Part shown: piece after piece, positions 34,944-44,389 of the stretch
Position numbering within the stretch: position 1 is the stretch's first letter
Layout of the letters: the number at the start of each line of letters is the position of its first letter
Notes under the pieces: model-generated
The model's database searches: none
The model's input: only the letters and a program-made list of their open reading frames with translations
Told to the model about the DNA's origin: nothing
Position numbers and translations under genes: made by a program
Origin: Candidatus Skiveiella danica
GTDB lineage: Bacteria; Pseudomonadota; Gammaproteobacteria; Burkholderiales; Burkholderiaceae_C
Length of the DNA stretch: 64,000 bases
NCBI GenBank assembly: GCA_016721925.1
Contig: JADKHE010000006.1
Coordinates: forward strand, 17,501-81,500
Reading direction: 5' to 3'

Positions 34944-35990
34944 TCAGGCCGGGGGCATCGCCTGCTGGCGGAACTCGGCCGGGCTCTGTCCCGTCCAGCC
35001 GCGAAAGGCGCGGATGAAGCTCTTTTCGTTCAGAAAGCCGGCCGCCGCGGCTACCTGTTTGATCGGGCGGTTGGTGCGCAGCAGCAACTCGGTGGCGCGG
35101 GCGCGGCGCACCTCGTCCTTCAGGCCTTGCAGGGTGGCGCCCTCGTCCTTCAGCTGGCGGTGCAGCGTTCGCGACGACACGGCCAGCAGCGCCGCCAGCG
35201 CCTCGGCGCTGTGGGTCTGCAGCGGCTGCGCGGACAGGGCCTGGCGCACCCGCTGCACCAGCAGGCGGTCGCGCCGGTATTGCAGAACCGTCAGTGGCAA
35301 GGCGCGCTGCAGCATCTGCGACAGGGCCGCTTCGTCACGGCGCAATGGCAGCGCCAGGTAGCGCGCGTCAAAGTGCAGTTCGGCCCGCTGGGTGCCAAAA
35401 CTGACCGCCGGAGTGAACAGGATCGGGAAGACCTCGGCATAAGGCGGCGCCGGGAACGGAAAGCGGGCCTCCTGCAGTGGAATGCGCGAATCCACGTACC
35501 AGCAAGCCAGACCGTGGATGTTGCGCAGCACGTGCACCAGCGTGAACTCGCGCGCCTCGCCGAGGTCGGCGTGCTCGTCGATCACGATGGCGGCCTGCGC
35601 GCCGGCGCTCACCACGCTCAACCGGATGTCGCCGGTCAGCAGGCCGTGGTGGCGGCACCAGCGCTTGAGCGCCACGCCCAGGTCGGGCGCGCTGAGCGAG
35701 GCGCGCGCCAGCATGCCGTAGCTGCCCCAGGGCAGGCGGCGGGAAAAGGCGCCCAGGCCCTCGTCGTCGAGCTCCTGCATGGCCGCGCCGGACAGCACCT
35801 CCATCTGGCGCGCCGTCATGCGGCCGTCGGCTTCGATGAGCCGTGCTGGCGGAATCTGTGCCAGCTGCAGCGCGTTGCCTGGGTCGCGGCCGGCGCGCTG
35901 GTAGGCAGCCACGATGGTGCTCGCAAAAGCAATGGGGGTCACCGCGGCACCCGCAGTGGGTGGGGCATCGGTGATGGTGAAGGAACGCAC
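34944..35990 (-). CDS. AraC family regulator with arabinose-binding-like N-domain
   Basis: A 348-residue regulator. Residues about 20-210 match the Arabinose_bd/OruR-like N-domain (GSYGMLARASLSAPDLGVALKRW and CWYVDSRIPLQ in parts), and the C-terminal two HTHs lie in about 245-345 (LLAVSSRTLHRQLKDEG, then IKQVAAAAGFLNEKSFIRAFRGWTG). GTG 35990 (VRSFTITD) or GTG 35996 is the likely start; the longer open frame to 36461 runs antisense to mccB and is not used. It is divergent from the mccB operon, so control of that operon and of the GST is plausible. Confidence 0.85.
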   Translation of the reverse strand: MRSFTITDAPPTAGAAVTPIAFASTIVAAYQRAGRDPGNALQLAQIPPARLIEADGRMTARQMEVLSGAAMQELDDEGLGAFSRRLPWGSYGMLARASLSAPDLGVALKRWCRHHGLLTGDIRLSVVSAGAQAAIVIDEHADLGEAREFTLVHVLRNIHGLACWYVDSRIPLQEARFPFPAPPYAEVFPILFTPAVSFGTQRAELHFDARYLALPLRRDEAALSQMLQRALPLTVLQYRRDRLLVQRVRQALSAQPLQTHSAEALAALLAVSSRTLHRQLKDEGATLQGLKDEVRRARATELLLRTNRPIKQVAAAAGFLNEKSFIRAFRGWTGQSPAEFRQQAMPPA

Positions 35991-36005
35991 AGGCACCGGG
36001 CAAGA

Positions 36006-36022
36006 CTGCCACAGCGTGGCAG
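36006..36022 (+). promoter_or_regulatory. Inverted repeat between AraC gene and mccB (candidate operator)
   Basis: CTGCCAC-AGC-GTGGCAG is a perfect 7-bp inverted repeat in the 124-base divergent gap. No copy of the LiuR palindrome is seen here, so the second liu operon may use a different regulator. Direct evidence is only the symmetry. Confidence 0.45.
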
Positions 36023-36114
36023 GATTTGCAACCTCAACGACCCCCACCGGGGAATCCCTGTTCCTATGCTTGCACCCTGGCGCCATGATGGAGCGCCACC
36101 ACAAGAGGATGAAC

Positions 36115-37722
36115 ATGCCCGTTCTGGAAAGCAAACTCAACGCCCGATCCGCCGATTTCCAGGCCAACGCCGCTGCCATGCGCGCCATGGTCGACGACCT
36201 GCGGGTGCAACTCGCGAAAGTCGCCGAAGGCGGCGGCCAGGTGGCCCGCGATCGCCACACCGGACGCGGCAAGCTGCTGCCGCGCGACCGGGTGCAGATG
36301 CTGCTGGACCCTGGCACGCCCTTCCTGGAACTGGCGCCGCTGGCCGCGCTGAACATGTACAACAACGACGCGCCGGGCGCCGGCATCGTGGCCGGCATCG
36401 GCCGCGTCAGCGGCGTGGACTGCATGATCGTCTGCAACGACGCCACGGTGAAGGGCGGCACCTACTACCCGATGACGGTGAAGAAGCACCTGCGGGCGCA
36501 GGAGATCGCCCAGCAGAACCGCCTGCCCTGCATCTACCTGGTGGACTCCGGCGGCGCCAACCTGCCGAACCAGGACGAAGTCTTCCCGGACCGCGACCAC
36601 TTCGGCCGCATCTTCTACAACCAGGCCAACATGAGCGCGCAGGGCATTGCGCAGATCGCGGTGGTCATGGGTTCGTGCACCGCCGGCGGCGCCTACGTGC
36701 CGGCGATGAGCGACGAGACCATCATCGTGAAGAACCAGGGCACGATCTTCCTGGGCGGCCCGCCGCTGGTGAAGGCCGCCACGGGCGAGATCGTCAGCGC
36801 CGAAGACCTGGGCGGCGGCGACGTGCACACCCGCCTGTCCGGCGTGGCCGACCACCTGGCGCAGAACGACCTGCATGCGCTGGCGTTGGCCCGTCAGACC
36901 GTGAAGAACCTCAATGCGCGCAAGGTGCCGCCGATCGCCACCCACGAGCCGGTAGCGCCGCGCCATGCCGCGCAGGAGCTGTACGGCGTGATCCCGACCG
37001 ACGCGCGCAAACCCTTCGACGTGCGCGAGATCATCGCCCGCATCGTCGATGGCAGCGAGTTCGACGAGTTCAAGGCGCGCTACGGCACCACGCTGGTCAC
37101 CGGCTTTGCGCGCATCGAAGGCATGCCGGTGGGCATCATCGCCAACAACGGCATCCTGTTCTCCGAGAGCGCGCAAAAGGGCGCGCACTTCATCGAGCTG
37201 TGCTGCCAGCGCAAGATTCCGCTGGTGTTCCTGCAGAACATCACCGGCTTCATGGTCGGGCGCAAGTACGAGAGCGAAGGCATCGCACGCCACGGCGCCA
37301 AGATGGTCACGGCCGTGGCCACGGCGAGTGTTCCGAAGTTCACCATCATCATCGGCGGCAGCTTCGGCGCCGGCAACTACGGCATGTGCGGGCGCGCCTA
37401 TTCGCCGCGCTTCCTGTGGATGTGGCCCAACGCGCGCATCTCGGTGATGGGCGGCGAGCAGGCCGCCAGCGTGCTGGCCACGGTGCGCCGCGACGGCATC
37501 GAGGCCAAGGGCGGCAGCTGGAGCGCGGAGGAAGAAGCCGCGTTCAAGCAGCCCCTGCTGGACCAGTTTGCCCACCAGTCGCATCCTTATTTCGCCAGCG
37601 CCCGCCTCTGGGACGACGGCGTGATCGACCCGGCCGACACCCGCCGTGTGCTGGCGCTGGGCCTGTCAGCCGCGCTCAACGCGCCGATCGGCGAGCCGAA
37701 GTTCGGCGTGTTCCGGATGTAA
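36115..37722 (+). CDS. liuB: Methylcrotonyl-CoA carboxylase, carboxyltransferase (beta) subunit
   Basis: A 535-residue carboxyltransferase that moves CO2 from carboxybiotin to 3-methylcrotonyl-CoA. It has both crotonase-like halves: GKLLPRDRVQMLLDPGTPFLEL, LVDSGGANLPNQDEVFPDRDHFG and MGSCTAGGAYVPAMSDE in the first, NNGILFSESAQKGAHFIELC and TIIIGGSFGAGNYGMCGRAY in the second. Length 535 fits MccB. The ATG at 36115 has AGAGG six bases upstream; ATG 36109 is possible. It opens a compact operon with the acyl-CoA dehydrogenase, liuC, mccA and HMG-CoA lyase, which together give the leucine pathway. Confidence 0.96.
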   Translation: MPVLESKLNARSADFQANAAAMRAMVDDLRVQLAKVAEGGGQVARDRHTGRGKLLPRDRVQMLLDPGTPFLELAPLAALNMYNNDAPGAGIVAGIGRVSGVDCMIVCNDATVKGGTYYPMTVKKHLRAQEIAQQNRLPCIYLVDSGGANLPNQDEVFPDRDHFGRIFYNQANMSAQGIAQIAVVMGSCTAGGAYVPAMSDETIIVKNQGTIFLGGPPLVKAATGEIVSAEDLGGGDVHTRLSGVADHLAQNDLHALALARQTVKNLNARKVPPIATHEPVAPRHAAQELYGVIPTDARKPFDVREIIARIVDGSEFDEFKARYGTTLVTGFARIEGMPVGIIANNGILFSESAQKGAHFIELCCQRKIPLVFLQNITGFMVGRKYESEGIARHGAKMVTAVATASVPKFTIIIGGSFGAGNYGMCGRAYSPRFLWMWPNARISVMGGEQAASVLATVRRDGIEAKGGSWSAEEEAAFKQPLLDQFAHQSHPYFASARLWDDGVIDPADTRRVLALGLSAALNAPIGEPKFGVFRM

Positions 37723-37730
37723 GGCGCGCC

Positions 37731-38870
37731 ATGATCGCCGAGTCCATCTACACCACCCCCGAGCACGAACTGCTGCGGGATCAGGTGGCACGTTTCCTGG
37801 CGCGGGAGGTCGAGCCGCACGCGGCGGCCTGGGAGGAGCAGGGCTTCGTGCCGCGCGAGGTGCTGCGCCGCATGGGGCAGGCGGGCCTGTTCGGGCTGAT
37901 GTACGAGGGCCGCTATGGCGGCGGCGACGCGGACGCGCTGACCAACCTGGTGTTCGCGGAAGCGCTGTCGCAGTCCACCTTCGCCGGCTTCATCATCACG
38001 GTGCTGGTGCACACGGACATGGCCAGCCCGCACCTGCACCACGCCGGCAATGAGGCGCAGAAAGAGGCCTACCTGAGCAAGGTGATCGCCGGGGAACTGA
38101 TCACGGCCGTGGGCATCACCGAGCCTGGCGCGGGCTCCGACGTGGCGGGCATCCGCGCCTCGGCGCGGCTCGAAGGCGACGAGTGGGTGCTCAACGGCAC
38201 CAAGATGTTCATCACCAACGGGGTGCAAGCCAACCTGTATTTCGTGGCCGCCAAGACGGGCACCGGCAAGCGCGACATGTCGATGTTCATCGTCGAGAAA
38301 GGCACGCCGGGCTTCACCGTGGGGCGCGCGCTGAAGAAGACGGGCTGGCTGTCGTCCGACACCGCCGAGCTGATCTTTGACAACGTGCGCATCCCGGCCG
38401 GCAACCTGCTGGGCGAGGAGGGCAAGGGCTTCTATTCGGTGATGAAGAACTTCCAGACCGAGCGCATCGCGCTGGCAGCGATGGCCGTGGGCCATTGCAC
38501 GCAGGCGATCCGGCTCACGCTGGACTACGTGCGCCAGCGGCAGGCCTTCGGTGGCCCGCTGTGGAACCAGCAGACCATCCGCCAGCGCATCTCGATGCTG
38601 GATGCAAAAACCCGCGCCGCGCGTGCCTTCATGTACCACTGCGCCTGGCGGGTCACGCAGGGCCACGACATCGTGCAGGACGTCTCGATGCTCAAGGCGC
38701 TCACCGGCGAACTGGTCAACGAAGTGGTGCAGACCTGCCAGCAGTTCCATGGCGGCACGGGCTACATCCGCGAGACCGCCATCGAGCGCCTGTGGCGCGA
38801 TGCGCGCGTGCTGGGCATCGGCGGTGGCGCCACCGAGGTCATGCTTGAAGAAGTGGCCAAACGTTATTGA
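37731..38870 (+). CDS. Acyl-CoA dehydrogenase (LCAD/AtuD-like)
   Basis: A 379-residue flavoprotein placed between mccB and liuC, 8 bases after mccB. The FAD/substrate motifs VGITEPGAGSDV and KMFITNGVQANLY are present. The catalytic Glu appears to be on helix G (NFQTERIALAAMAVG), and the C-terminal site reads LGIGGGATEVMLEE instead of YEGT, as in long-chain or citronellyl-CoA type enzymes rather than short-chain ones. It is clearly different from ivd at 21235. It may give the operon access to longer methyl-branched or terpenoid acyl-CoAs; that substrate assignment is inference. Confidence 0.92.
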   Translation: MIAESIYTTPEHELLRDQVARFLAREVEPHAAAWEEQGFVPREVLRRMGQAGLFGLMYEGRYGGGDADALTNLVFAEALSQSTFAGFIITVLVHTDMASPHLHHAGNEAQKEAYLSKVIAGELITAVGITEPGAGSDVAGIRASARLEGDEWVLNGTKMFITNGVQANLYFVAAKTGTGKRDMSMFIVEKGTPGFTVGRALKKTGWLSSDTAELIFDNVRIPAGNLLGEEGKGFYSVMKNFQTERIALAAMAVGHCTQAIRLTLDYVRQRQAFGGPLWNQQTIRQRISMLDAKTRAARAFMYHCAWRVTQGHDIVQDVSMLKALTGELVNEVVQTCQQFHGGTGYIRETAIERLWRDARVLGIGGGATEVMLEEVAKRY

Positions 38871-38884
38871 AGCGGATCAACACC

Positions 38885-39675
38885 ATGAGTGAACCTGTTC
38901 TCGACATCCGCCGGCCGTCGCCCCATGTGGCCGAGGTCTGGCTCAACCGCCCGGACGTGCGCAACGCCTTCAACGACGGCGTGATCGCCGCGCTGACCGA
39001 GGCCTTCGCGCGCCTGAACCAGGACGCGGACCTGCGCGTGGTGCTACTGGCTGGCCACGGCAAGGCCTTCTGCGCGGGCGCGGACCTGAACTGGATGCGC
39101 GCCATGGCCGACTACAGCTGGGAGGAAAACCGCGCCGACGCGCAGAAGCTGGCCGACATGCTGTGGACGCTGGACCAGTGCCCGGTGCCTGTCGTGGGGC
39201 GTGTGCACGGGGACTGCTATGCCGGCGGCATGGGGCTGGCCTCGGTCTGCGACGTGCTGCTGGCCTGCGACAACGTGACCTTCTGCCTGTCCGAGGCGCG
39301 CCTGGGCCTGCTGCCCGCGACCATCGGGCCCTATGTGGTGCGCGCCATGGGCGAACAGGCCTCGCGCCGGTACTTCACCACGGCGGAGCGTTTCAGTGCC
39401 GCACAGGCCCAGGCCATGGGCTTTGTGCACGAGCTGTGCACCCCGAGGAACTGGATGCCCGTGTGGCAAACATCGTTTCTGCCCTGGTGGACAACGGCCC
39501 TGCGGCGGTGCGCGCCTGCAAGCGGCTGGTCCGCGACGTGGCGGCCCGCCCGCTGGATGACGTGCTGCGTGCCGAGACCGCGCGCCGCATCGCGGACATC
39601 CGCGCCAGCGACGAAGGGCGGGAAGGCGTGCAGTCCTTCCTGAACAAGCGCAAGCCGAACTGGCTGGTGGCCTGA
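38885..39675 (+). pseudogene. liuC: Methylglutaconyl-CoA hydratase (crotonase), single-base frameshift
   Basis: The hydratase that makes HMG-CoA from 3-methylglutaconyl-CoA. The first frame gives crotonase motifs HGKAFCAGADLNWM (oxyanion hole) and GDCYAGGMGLASVCDVLLAC; the reading then breaks at CCCC 39441-39444. The family sequence continues one base out of phase as PEELDARVANIVSALVDN through FLNKRKPNWLVA, ending at 39675. Adding one C gives 792 bases and 263 residues, a normal LiuC length. As given, the first frame would end at 39643 with an aberrant tail lacking the C-terminal helices. Probably sequence error, because two other genes show the same kind of break. Confidence 0.9.
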
Positions 39676-39813
39676 GCTGCCGGTATCACACGAGAGCGCG
39701 CCGTGGAACCTCTCTGGCACAGCATCGTTCAGGGGCTGCACGGCATCGGCATCCATCTGGATGACCGCGCGGCCGGTTCTATCGCCGCAGCCGGCACCCA
39801 GGGCAGCGGGGCC

Positions 39814-40422
39814 ATGGACCTGCCCAACCTGGTCGCCCTGGCGGCGGCGCTGGGCTGGGCCAGCGGCTTTCGTCTGTATGCGGTGGTGTTTCTGGTCGGC
39901 GCTGCCGGGCAGGCGGGCTGGATCGCGCTGCCGCCGGGCCTGGCGGTGCTGCAACACCCGGTCGTTCTGATCGCCAGCGGCGTGCTGCTCGGTGTCGAGT
40001 TCTTTGCCGACAAGATTCCCGGCGTGGATTCGCTGTGGGACCTGATGCAGAGCGTGATCCGAATCCCGGCGGGGGCTGCCCTGGCGGCTGGGGCGCTGGG
40101 CGCCGACGGCGCGATGGCCGCCACCCTCGCCGCGCTGCTGGGGGGTACGCTGGCGGCGACCAGCCAGGCCACCAAGACCACCACGCGCGCGGCGATCAAC
40201 ACCTCGCCCGAGCCGTTCTCCAACCTGCTGGCCAGCCTGTTCGAGGACGGGCTGGTGGTCGGTGCCGTATGGCTGGCCGTCACCCATCCTTTCGTTTTCG
40301 GTGGCGCGTTGCTGATCGCGCTGGCGCTGATGGCGGTGGTTACGGTCACCTTGTTCAGGTTTCTGCGGGCGGCCTGGCGCCGCCTGTCCATTTTTCTATC
40401 CGGTTCTCCAAAGGCTGTCTGA
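39814..40422 (+). CDS. DUF4126 membrane protein
   Basis: A 202-residue protein with about five hydrophobic segments, starting MDLPNLVALAAALGWASGFR. The conserved stretch ADKIPGVDSLWDLMQSVIRIPAGA and ATKTTTRAAINTSPEPFSN are typical of DUF4126. ATG 39814 gives the family length; the open frame to 39703 upstream adds a hydrophilic stretch that looks non-coding. It lies between liuC and mccA, and its stop overlaps the mccA start (TGATG). Its place in a leucine operon suggests transport or membrane stress, but nothing proves it. Confidence 0.85.
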   Translation: MDLPNLVALAAALGWASGFRLYAVVFLVGAAGQAGWIALPPGLAVLQHPVVLIASGVLLGVEFFADKIPGVDSLWDLMQSVIRIPAGAALAAGALGADGAMAATLAALLGGTLAATSQATKTTTRAAINTSPEPFSNLLASLFEDGLVVGAVWLAVTHPFVFGGALLIALALMAVVTVTLFRFLRAAWRRLSIFLSGSPKAV

Positions 40423-42454
40423 TGTTCAACAAAATCCTGATTGCAAACCGTGGCGAGATCGCCTGCCGCGTGGCGGCCACCGCGCGCCGCATGGCCATCC
40501 GCACCGTGGCCGTGTACTCCGACGCGGACGCCCATGCCAAGCATGTGGCGGCGTGTGACGAATCGGTGCATATCGGCGGCAACGCGCCGAAAGACAGCTA
40601 CCTGCGCTGGGAACGCATCATCGAGGCCGCCCAGGCCACCGGCGCGCAGGCGATCCATCCCGGCTACGGATTCCTGAGCGAGAACGAGGACTTCGCCCAG
40701 GCCTGTGCCGAGGCCGGCCTGGTCTTCATCGGCCCGCCACCGTCGGCCATCAAGGACATGGGCCTGAAGGCCGAGTCCAAGCAGCTCATGGAGCGCGCCG
40801 GCGTGCCGCTGGTGCCGGGCTACCACGGGGCCAACCAGGACACCGCGCTGCTGCAGGCCGAGGCGGACCGCATCGGCTACCCGGTGCTGATCAAGGCCAG
40901 CGCGGGCGGCGGTGGCAAGGGCATGCGCGCGGTGGACAAGGCCGAGGACTTCCTGGCCGCCCTGGCGAGCTGCCAGCGCGAGGCGAAGAACAGCTTCGGC
41001 GACGAGGCGGTGCTGATCGAGAAGTACGTGCAGCGCCCGCGCCACATCGAAATCCAGGTGTTCGGCGACACGCAGGGCAACTACGTCTACCTGTTCGAGC
41101 GCGACTGCTCGGTGCAACGCCGCCACCAGAAGGTGCTGGAAGAGGCACCGGCGCCCGGTCTGAGCCCGGAGATGCGTGCCCAGATGGGCCTGGCCGCGGT
41201 GGCGGCGGCGCGCGCCGTGAAATATGTCGGTGCGGGCACGGTGGAGTTCATCGTCGAGCAGCGCGAGGACGGCTCGATGAACTTCTTCTTCATGGAAATG
41301 AACACCCGGCTGCAGGTGGAACACCCCGTGACCGAGGCGATCACCGGGCAGGATCTGGTCGAGTGGCAGTTGCGCGTGGCCGCCGGCGAGCCGTTGCCCT
41401 GGCGCAGGACCAGCTGAAGATCCACGGCCATGCGATCGAGGCGCGCATCTGCGCCGAGAACCCCGACAACAACTTCCTGCCGGCCACCGGCACTTTGCAG
41501 GTGTACCGCCTGCCGGAGTCTGTGGAGTTCCTGCCGCCCTTCGTCGGTGGCGAGAATGCGGCGCGCGGCGGGCAGGACGTGCGCGTGGATTCCGGCGTGC
41601 GCGAGGGCGATGTCATCAGCCCGTTCTACGACTCGATGGTGGCCAAGCTGATCGTGCACGGCGACACCCGCGAGCAGGCCCTGGCCCGGATGGACGCCGC
41701 GCTGGCCGCCACGCGCATCGTGGGCCTGGCAACCAACGTGCAGTTCCTGCGCCATGTGGTGGGCAGCCGCTCGTTCAGCCAGGCCGACCTGGACACGGCG
41801 CTGATTCCGCGCGAGGCGGATGTCCTGTTCAAGCAGGAGAAAGTGGGGCTGCCGCTGGCGGTGGCGGCCGCCGTGGCGCAGACGCTGCTGGCCGAGCGCG
41901 CGGGCGAGGGCGCCGATCCGTTCAGCCGCCGCGACAGCTGGCGCTCGCACGGCGCGGCCAACCGGCGCTTCGACTTCGAGTTCAAGGGCGAAGTGCTGAT
42001 TGCCCAGCTGGTCAGCGGCCACGACGGCGTGCTGGTCCTGACCGTGGGCGACACCAGCGGGCCGCTTCAGTTCCTGGCCTTGGAGGGCGGGCGCATCGAA
42101 CTGCGTTTCGCGGGCCAGCGCCAGACCGTGCAGACCTGGCAGCGCGGCGAAACGGTGCATGTCTTCTGCGACGCCGGTGCCACGCAGATCGTGGAGATCG
42201 ACGCCCTGGCCCATGCGGGCGAGGCCGCGATCGAGGGCGGGCGCCTGACCGCGCCGATGCCCGGCAAGGTGGTGTCATTTGCGGTCAAGGTCGGTGACAA
42301 GGTGCGCACCGGACAGGCGCTGGCGGTGATGGATGCGATGAAGATGGAGCACACCATCGCTGCGCCAGCCGACGGCACCGTGGCCGAACTGCTGTACGCG
42401 CCCGGCGACCAGGTGGCCGAGGGAGCGGAGCTGCTGAAGCTCGCCGTCGCTTGA
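40422..42454 (+). pseudogene. liuD: Methylcrotonyl-CoA carboxylase biotin subunit, single-base frameshift
   Basis: The biotin carboxylase/carrier (alpha) subunit that partners the mccB product. The first frame has KILIANRGEIACRV, IHPGYGFLSENEDFA, the ATP-grasp loop KASAGGGGKGMRAV and FMEMNTRLQVEHPVTE. It then breaks at CCC 41397-41399 and stops at 41417. The second frame continues LAQDQLKIHGHAIEARICAE and ends with the biotin site VMDAMKMEHTI (lysine attachment) near the C-terminus. One added C gives 2034 bases and 677 residues, the normal size. As written, the protein would lack the biotin-carrier domain and be inactive. Same defect type as in liuC. Confidence 0.92.
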
Positions 42455-42521
42455 GCGCGCCGGCCCGTTGTCGCATGGCCGGTGGGATGCCGACGGCCGG
42501 GCGCGATGCCAGAATTCAGGC

Positions 42522-43442
42522 ATGAAGCTCTTATTCTGCTGTGCCGGCACCAAACCGGAGCCCTGGATCGCTGGCCTTCGAGCGGCGCTGCCCGCTGCGG
42601 ACGTGGCCGTCTGGGAGCCCGGTGCGCCGGCTGCGGACTATGCGGTGGTTTGGGCGCCGCCGCAGGCCTTCCTGGATGAGCAGCCGGGGCTCAGGGCCGT
42701 GTTCAACATCGGCGCCGGAGTTGATGCGCTGCTGAAACTCCGCCTGCCGCCGACGGCGCGGGTGGTGCGCCTGGACGATGCCGGCATGTCGGTGCAGATG
42801 GCCGAATACGTCTGCCACGCGGTGATCCGGCACTTTCGCGAGTTCGATGGCTACGAGGCCGACGTGCGGCAGGGCCGCTGGTCGTACCGCAAGCCGCGAA
42901 GCCGGGCTGATTTTGCGGTCGGCGTGATGGGGCTGGGTGTGCTGGGGTCACGGGTGGCCCAGGCGCTGCGGGTGTTCGAGTTTCCGGTCAACGGCTGGAG
43001 CCGAAGCCCCAAGGCGCTGGATGGTGTGCGCGGCTTCTCGGGCAGCGGGGGCTTCCACGACTTTCTGGCGGCCAGCCGCGTGCTGGTCAACCTGCTGCCG
43101 CTGACGCCGGACACGCAGGACATCCTCAACCGCGACACGCTGTCGCGCCTGCAGCCTGGCGGCTATGTGATCAACGTGGCGCGCGGCGCCCATCTGGTGG
43201 ACGAAGACCTGCTGGCGCTGCTGGACGAAGGCCATCTGGCGGGGGCCACGCTGGATGTGTTCCGCACCGAGCCGCTGCCGGCCGGACATCCGTTCTGGAC
43301 TCACCCCGGAATGACGGTCACGCCCCACACCTCGGCGCGGACCCTGCGGGACGAAAGCATCGCCCAGATTGCGGGCAAGATCCGGGCGCTGGAACAGGGC
43401 GAGCCGATTGCCGGTATCGTTGACCCCGTGCGCGGCTATTGA
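42522..43442 (+). CDS. ghrA: Glyoxylate/hydroxypyruvate reductase A-like 2-hydroxyacid dehydrogenase
   Basis: A 306-residue D-2-hydroxyacid dehydrogenase. The NAD(P) motif is VGVMGLGVLGSRVA (about 140-153). The catalytic-site parts are INVARGAHLVDEDLL (Arg), DVFRTEPLPAGHPFW (Glu) and VTPHTSA (His), in the short GhrA layout. The N-terminus MKLLFCCAGTKPEPWI is typical of GhrA, which reduces glyoxylate and hydroxypyruvate. It sits inside the leucine operon between the carboxylase and the lyase. Its role there may be side reactions or an unrelated acid; this is not determined. Confidence 0.88.
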   Translation: MKLLFCCAGTKPEPWIAGLRAALPAADVAVWEPGAPAADYAVVWAPPQAFLDEQPGLRAVFNIGAGVDALLKLRLPPTARVVRLDDAGMSVQMAEYVCHAVIRHFREFDGYEADVRQGRWSYRKPRSRADFAVGVMGLGVLGSRVAQALRVFEFPVNGWSRSPKALDGVRGFSGSGGFHDFLAASRVLVNLLPLTPDTQDILNRDTLSRLQPGGYVINVARGAHLVDEDLLALLDEGHLAGATLDVFRTEPLPAGHPFWTHPGMTVTPHTSARTLRDESIAQIAGKIRALEQGEPIAGIVDPVRGY

Positions 43443-43480
43443 GGGCATCGCCGCGCCGACCGAGCCTTGAGGAAACCGAA

Positions 43481-44389
43481 ATGAACATCCCTTCCCGCGT
43501 CAAACTGGTCGATGTCGGCCCGCGCGACGGCCTTCAGAATGAAAAGCAGCCAGTGCCCGCGGCCGTCAAGATCGAGCTCGTGCACCGGCTTCAGGCGGCC
43601 GGTCTGACAGAGATCGAGGTCACGAGCTTCGTGTCACCCAAGTGGGTGCCGCAGATGGCGGACAACGCCGAGGTCATGGCGGGCATCCAGCGCCAGAGCG
43701 GCGTGCGCTACTCGGTGCTGACGCCGAACATGACCGGCTTCGAGGCGGCGCTGAAGTCCAAGCCGGACGAAATTGTGGTCTTCGGCGCGGCGAGCGAGGC
43801 CTTCAGCCAGCGCAACATCAACTGTTCGATCGCCGAGAGCATCGAGCGCTTTGCGCCGGTGGTGGCGGCGGCGCGCGCGGCGGGCATCTTCGTGCGCGGC
43901 GCCATGTCGTGCACGGTCGGCTGTCCCTACGAGGGTGAGATCGCCCCCGAGCGCGTGGGCTACCTGGCCGCTCTCATGAAGGGCATCGGCGTGCAGCACA
44001 TCGGCGTGGCGGACACCATCGGCGTGGGCACGCCGCTGAAAGTGGCGCGCGCCATCGAGGCCACGCTGCAGCATTACGGCGTGGACGACGTTTCAGGCCA
44101 CTTCCACGATACCTACGGCCAGGCGCTGGCAAACACGCTGATGGCGCTCCAGCTGGGGGTGTGGCAGTTCGACACGTCGGTGGCCGGCTTGGGCGGCTGC
44201 CCTTATGCCAAGGGTGCCACCGGCAACGTGGCGTCCGAGGACGTGGTGTTCATGTTGCACGGCATGGGCGTCGAGACCGGCATCGATCTGGACTTGCTGG
44301 TGGATGCGGGCGCGTTCATCAGCGGTTTCCTGGAGCGCAAGCCGAATTCGCGGGCGGCCACGGCGATCCTGAACAAGCGCGCGGCATGA
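43481..44389 (+). CDS. liuE: Hydroxymethylglutaryl-CoA lyase
   Basis: A 302-residue TIM-barrel lyase that cleaves HMG-CoA to acetoacetate and acetyl-CoA, the last step of leucine degradation. The N-terminal KLVDVGPRDGLQNEK, the metal motif SGHFHDTYGQALANT and the signature SVAGLGGCPYAKGATGN (loop Cys) are all present. The ATG at 43481 follows TTGAGGAAACC. Its stop overlaps the next gene's start (ATGA). Confidence 0.97.
   Translation: MNIPSRVKLVDVGPRDGLQNEKQPVPAAVKIELVHRLQAAGLTEIEVTSFVSPKWVPQMADNAEVMAGIQRQSGVRYSVLTPNMTGFEAALKSKPDEIVVFGAASEAFSQRNINCSIAESIERFAPVVAAARAAGIFVRGAMSCTVGCPYEGEIAPERVGYLAALMKGIGVQHIGVADTIGVGTPLKVARAIEATLQHYGVDDVSGHFHDTYGQALANTLMALQLGVWQFDTSVAGLGGCPYAKGATGNVASEDVVFMLHGMGVETGIDLDLLVDAGAFISGFLERKPNSRAATAILNKRAA

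Noticed and set aside
36064..37584. A 506-codon minus-strand frame opposite mccB
   Set aside because: Antisense shadow; the plus strand has the complete carboxyltransferase.
34914..37730. A very long open frame running ahead of the acyl-CoA dehydrogenase (antisense to the AraC gene and through mccB)
   Set aside because: GC-rich sequence leaves long open frames; its translation is Arg/Gly/His-rich and unlike any family, while the real genes in other frames have clear motifs.
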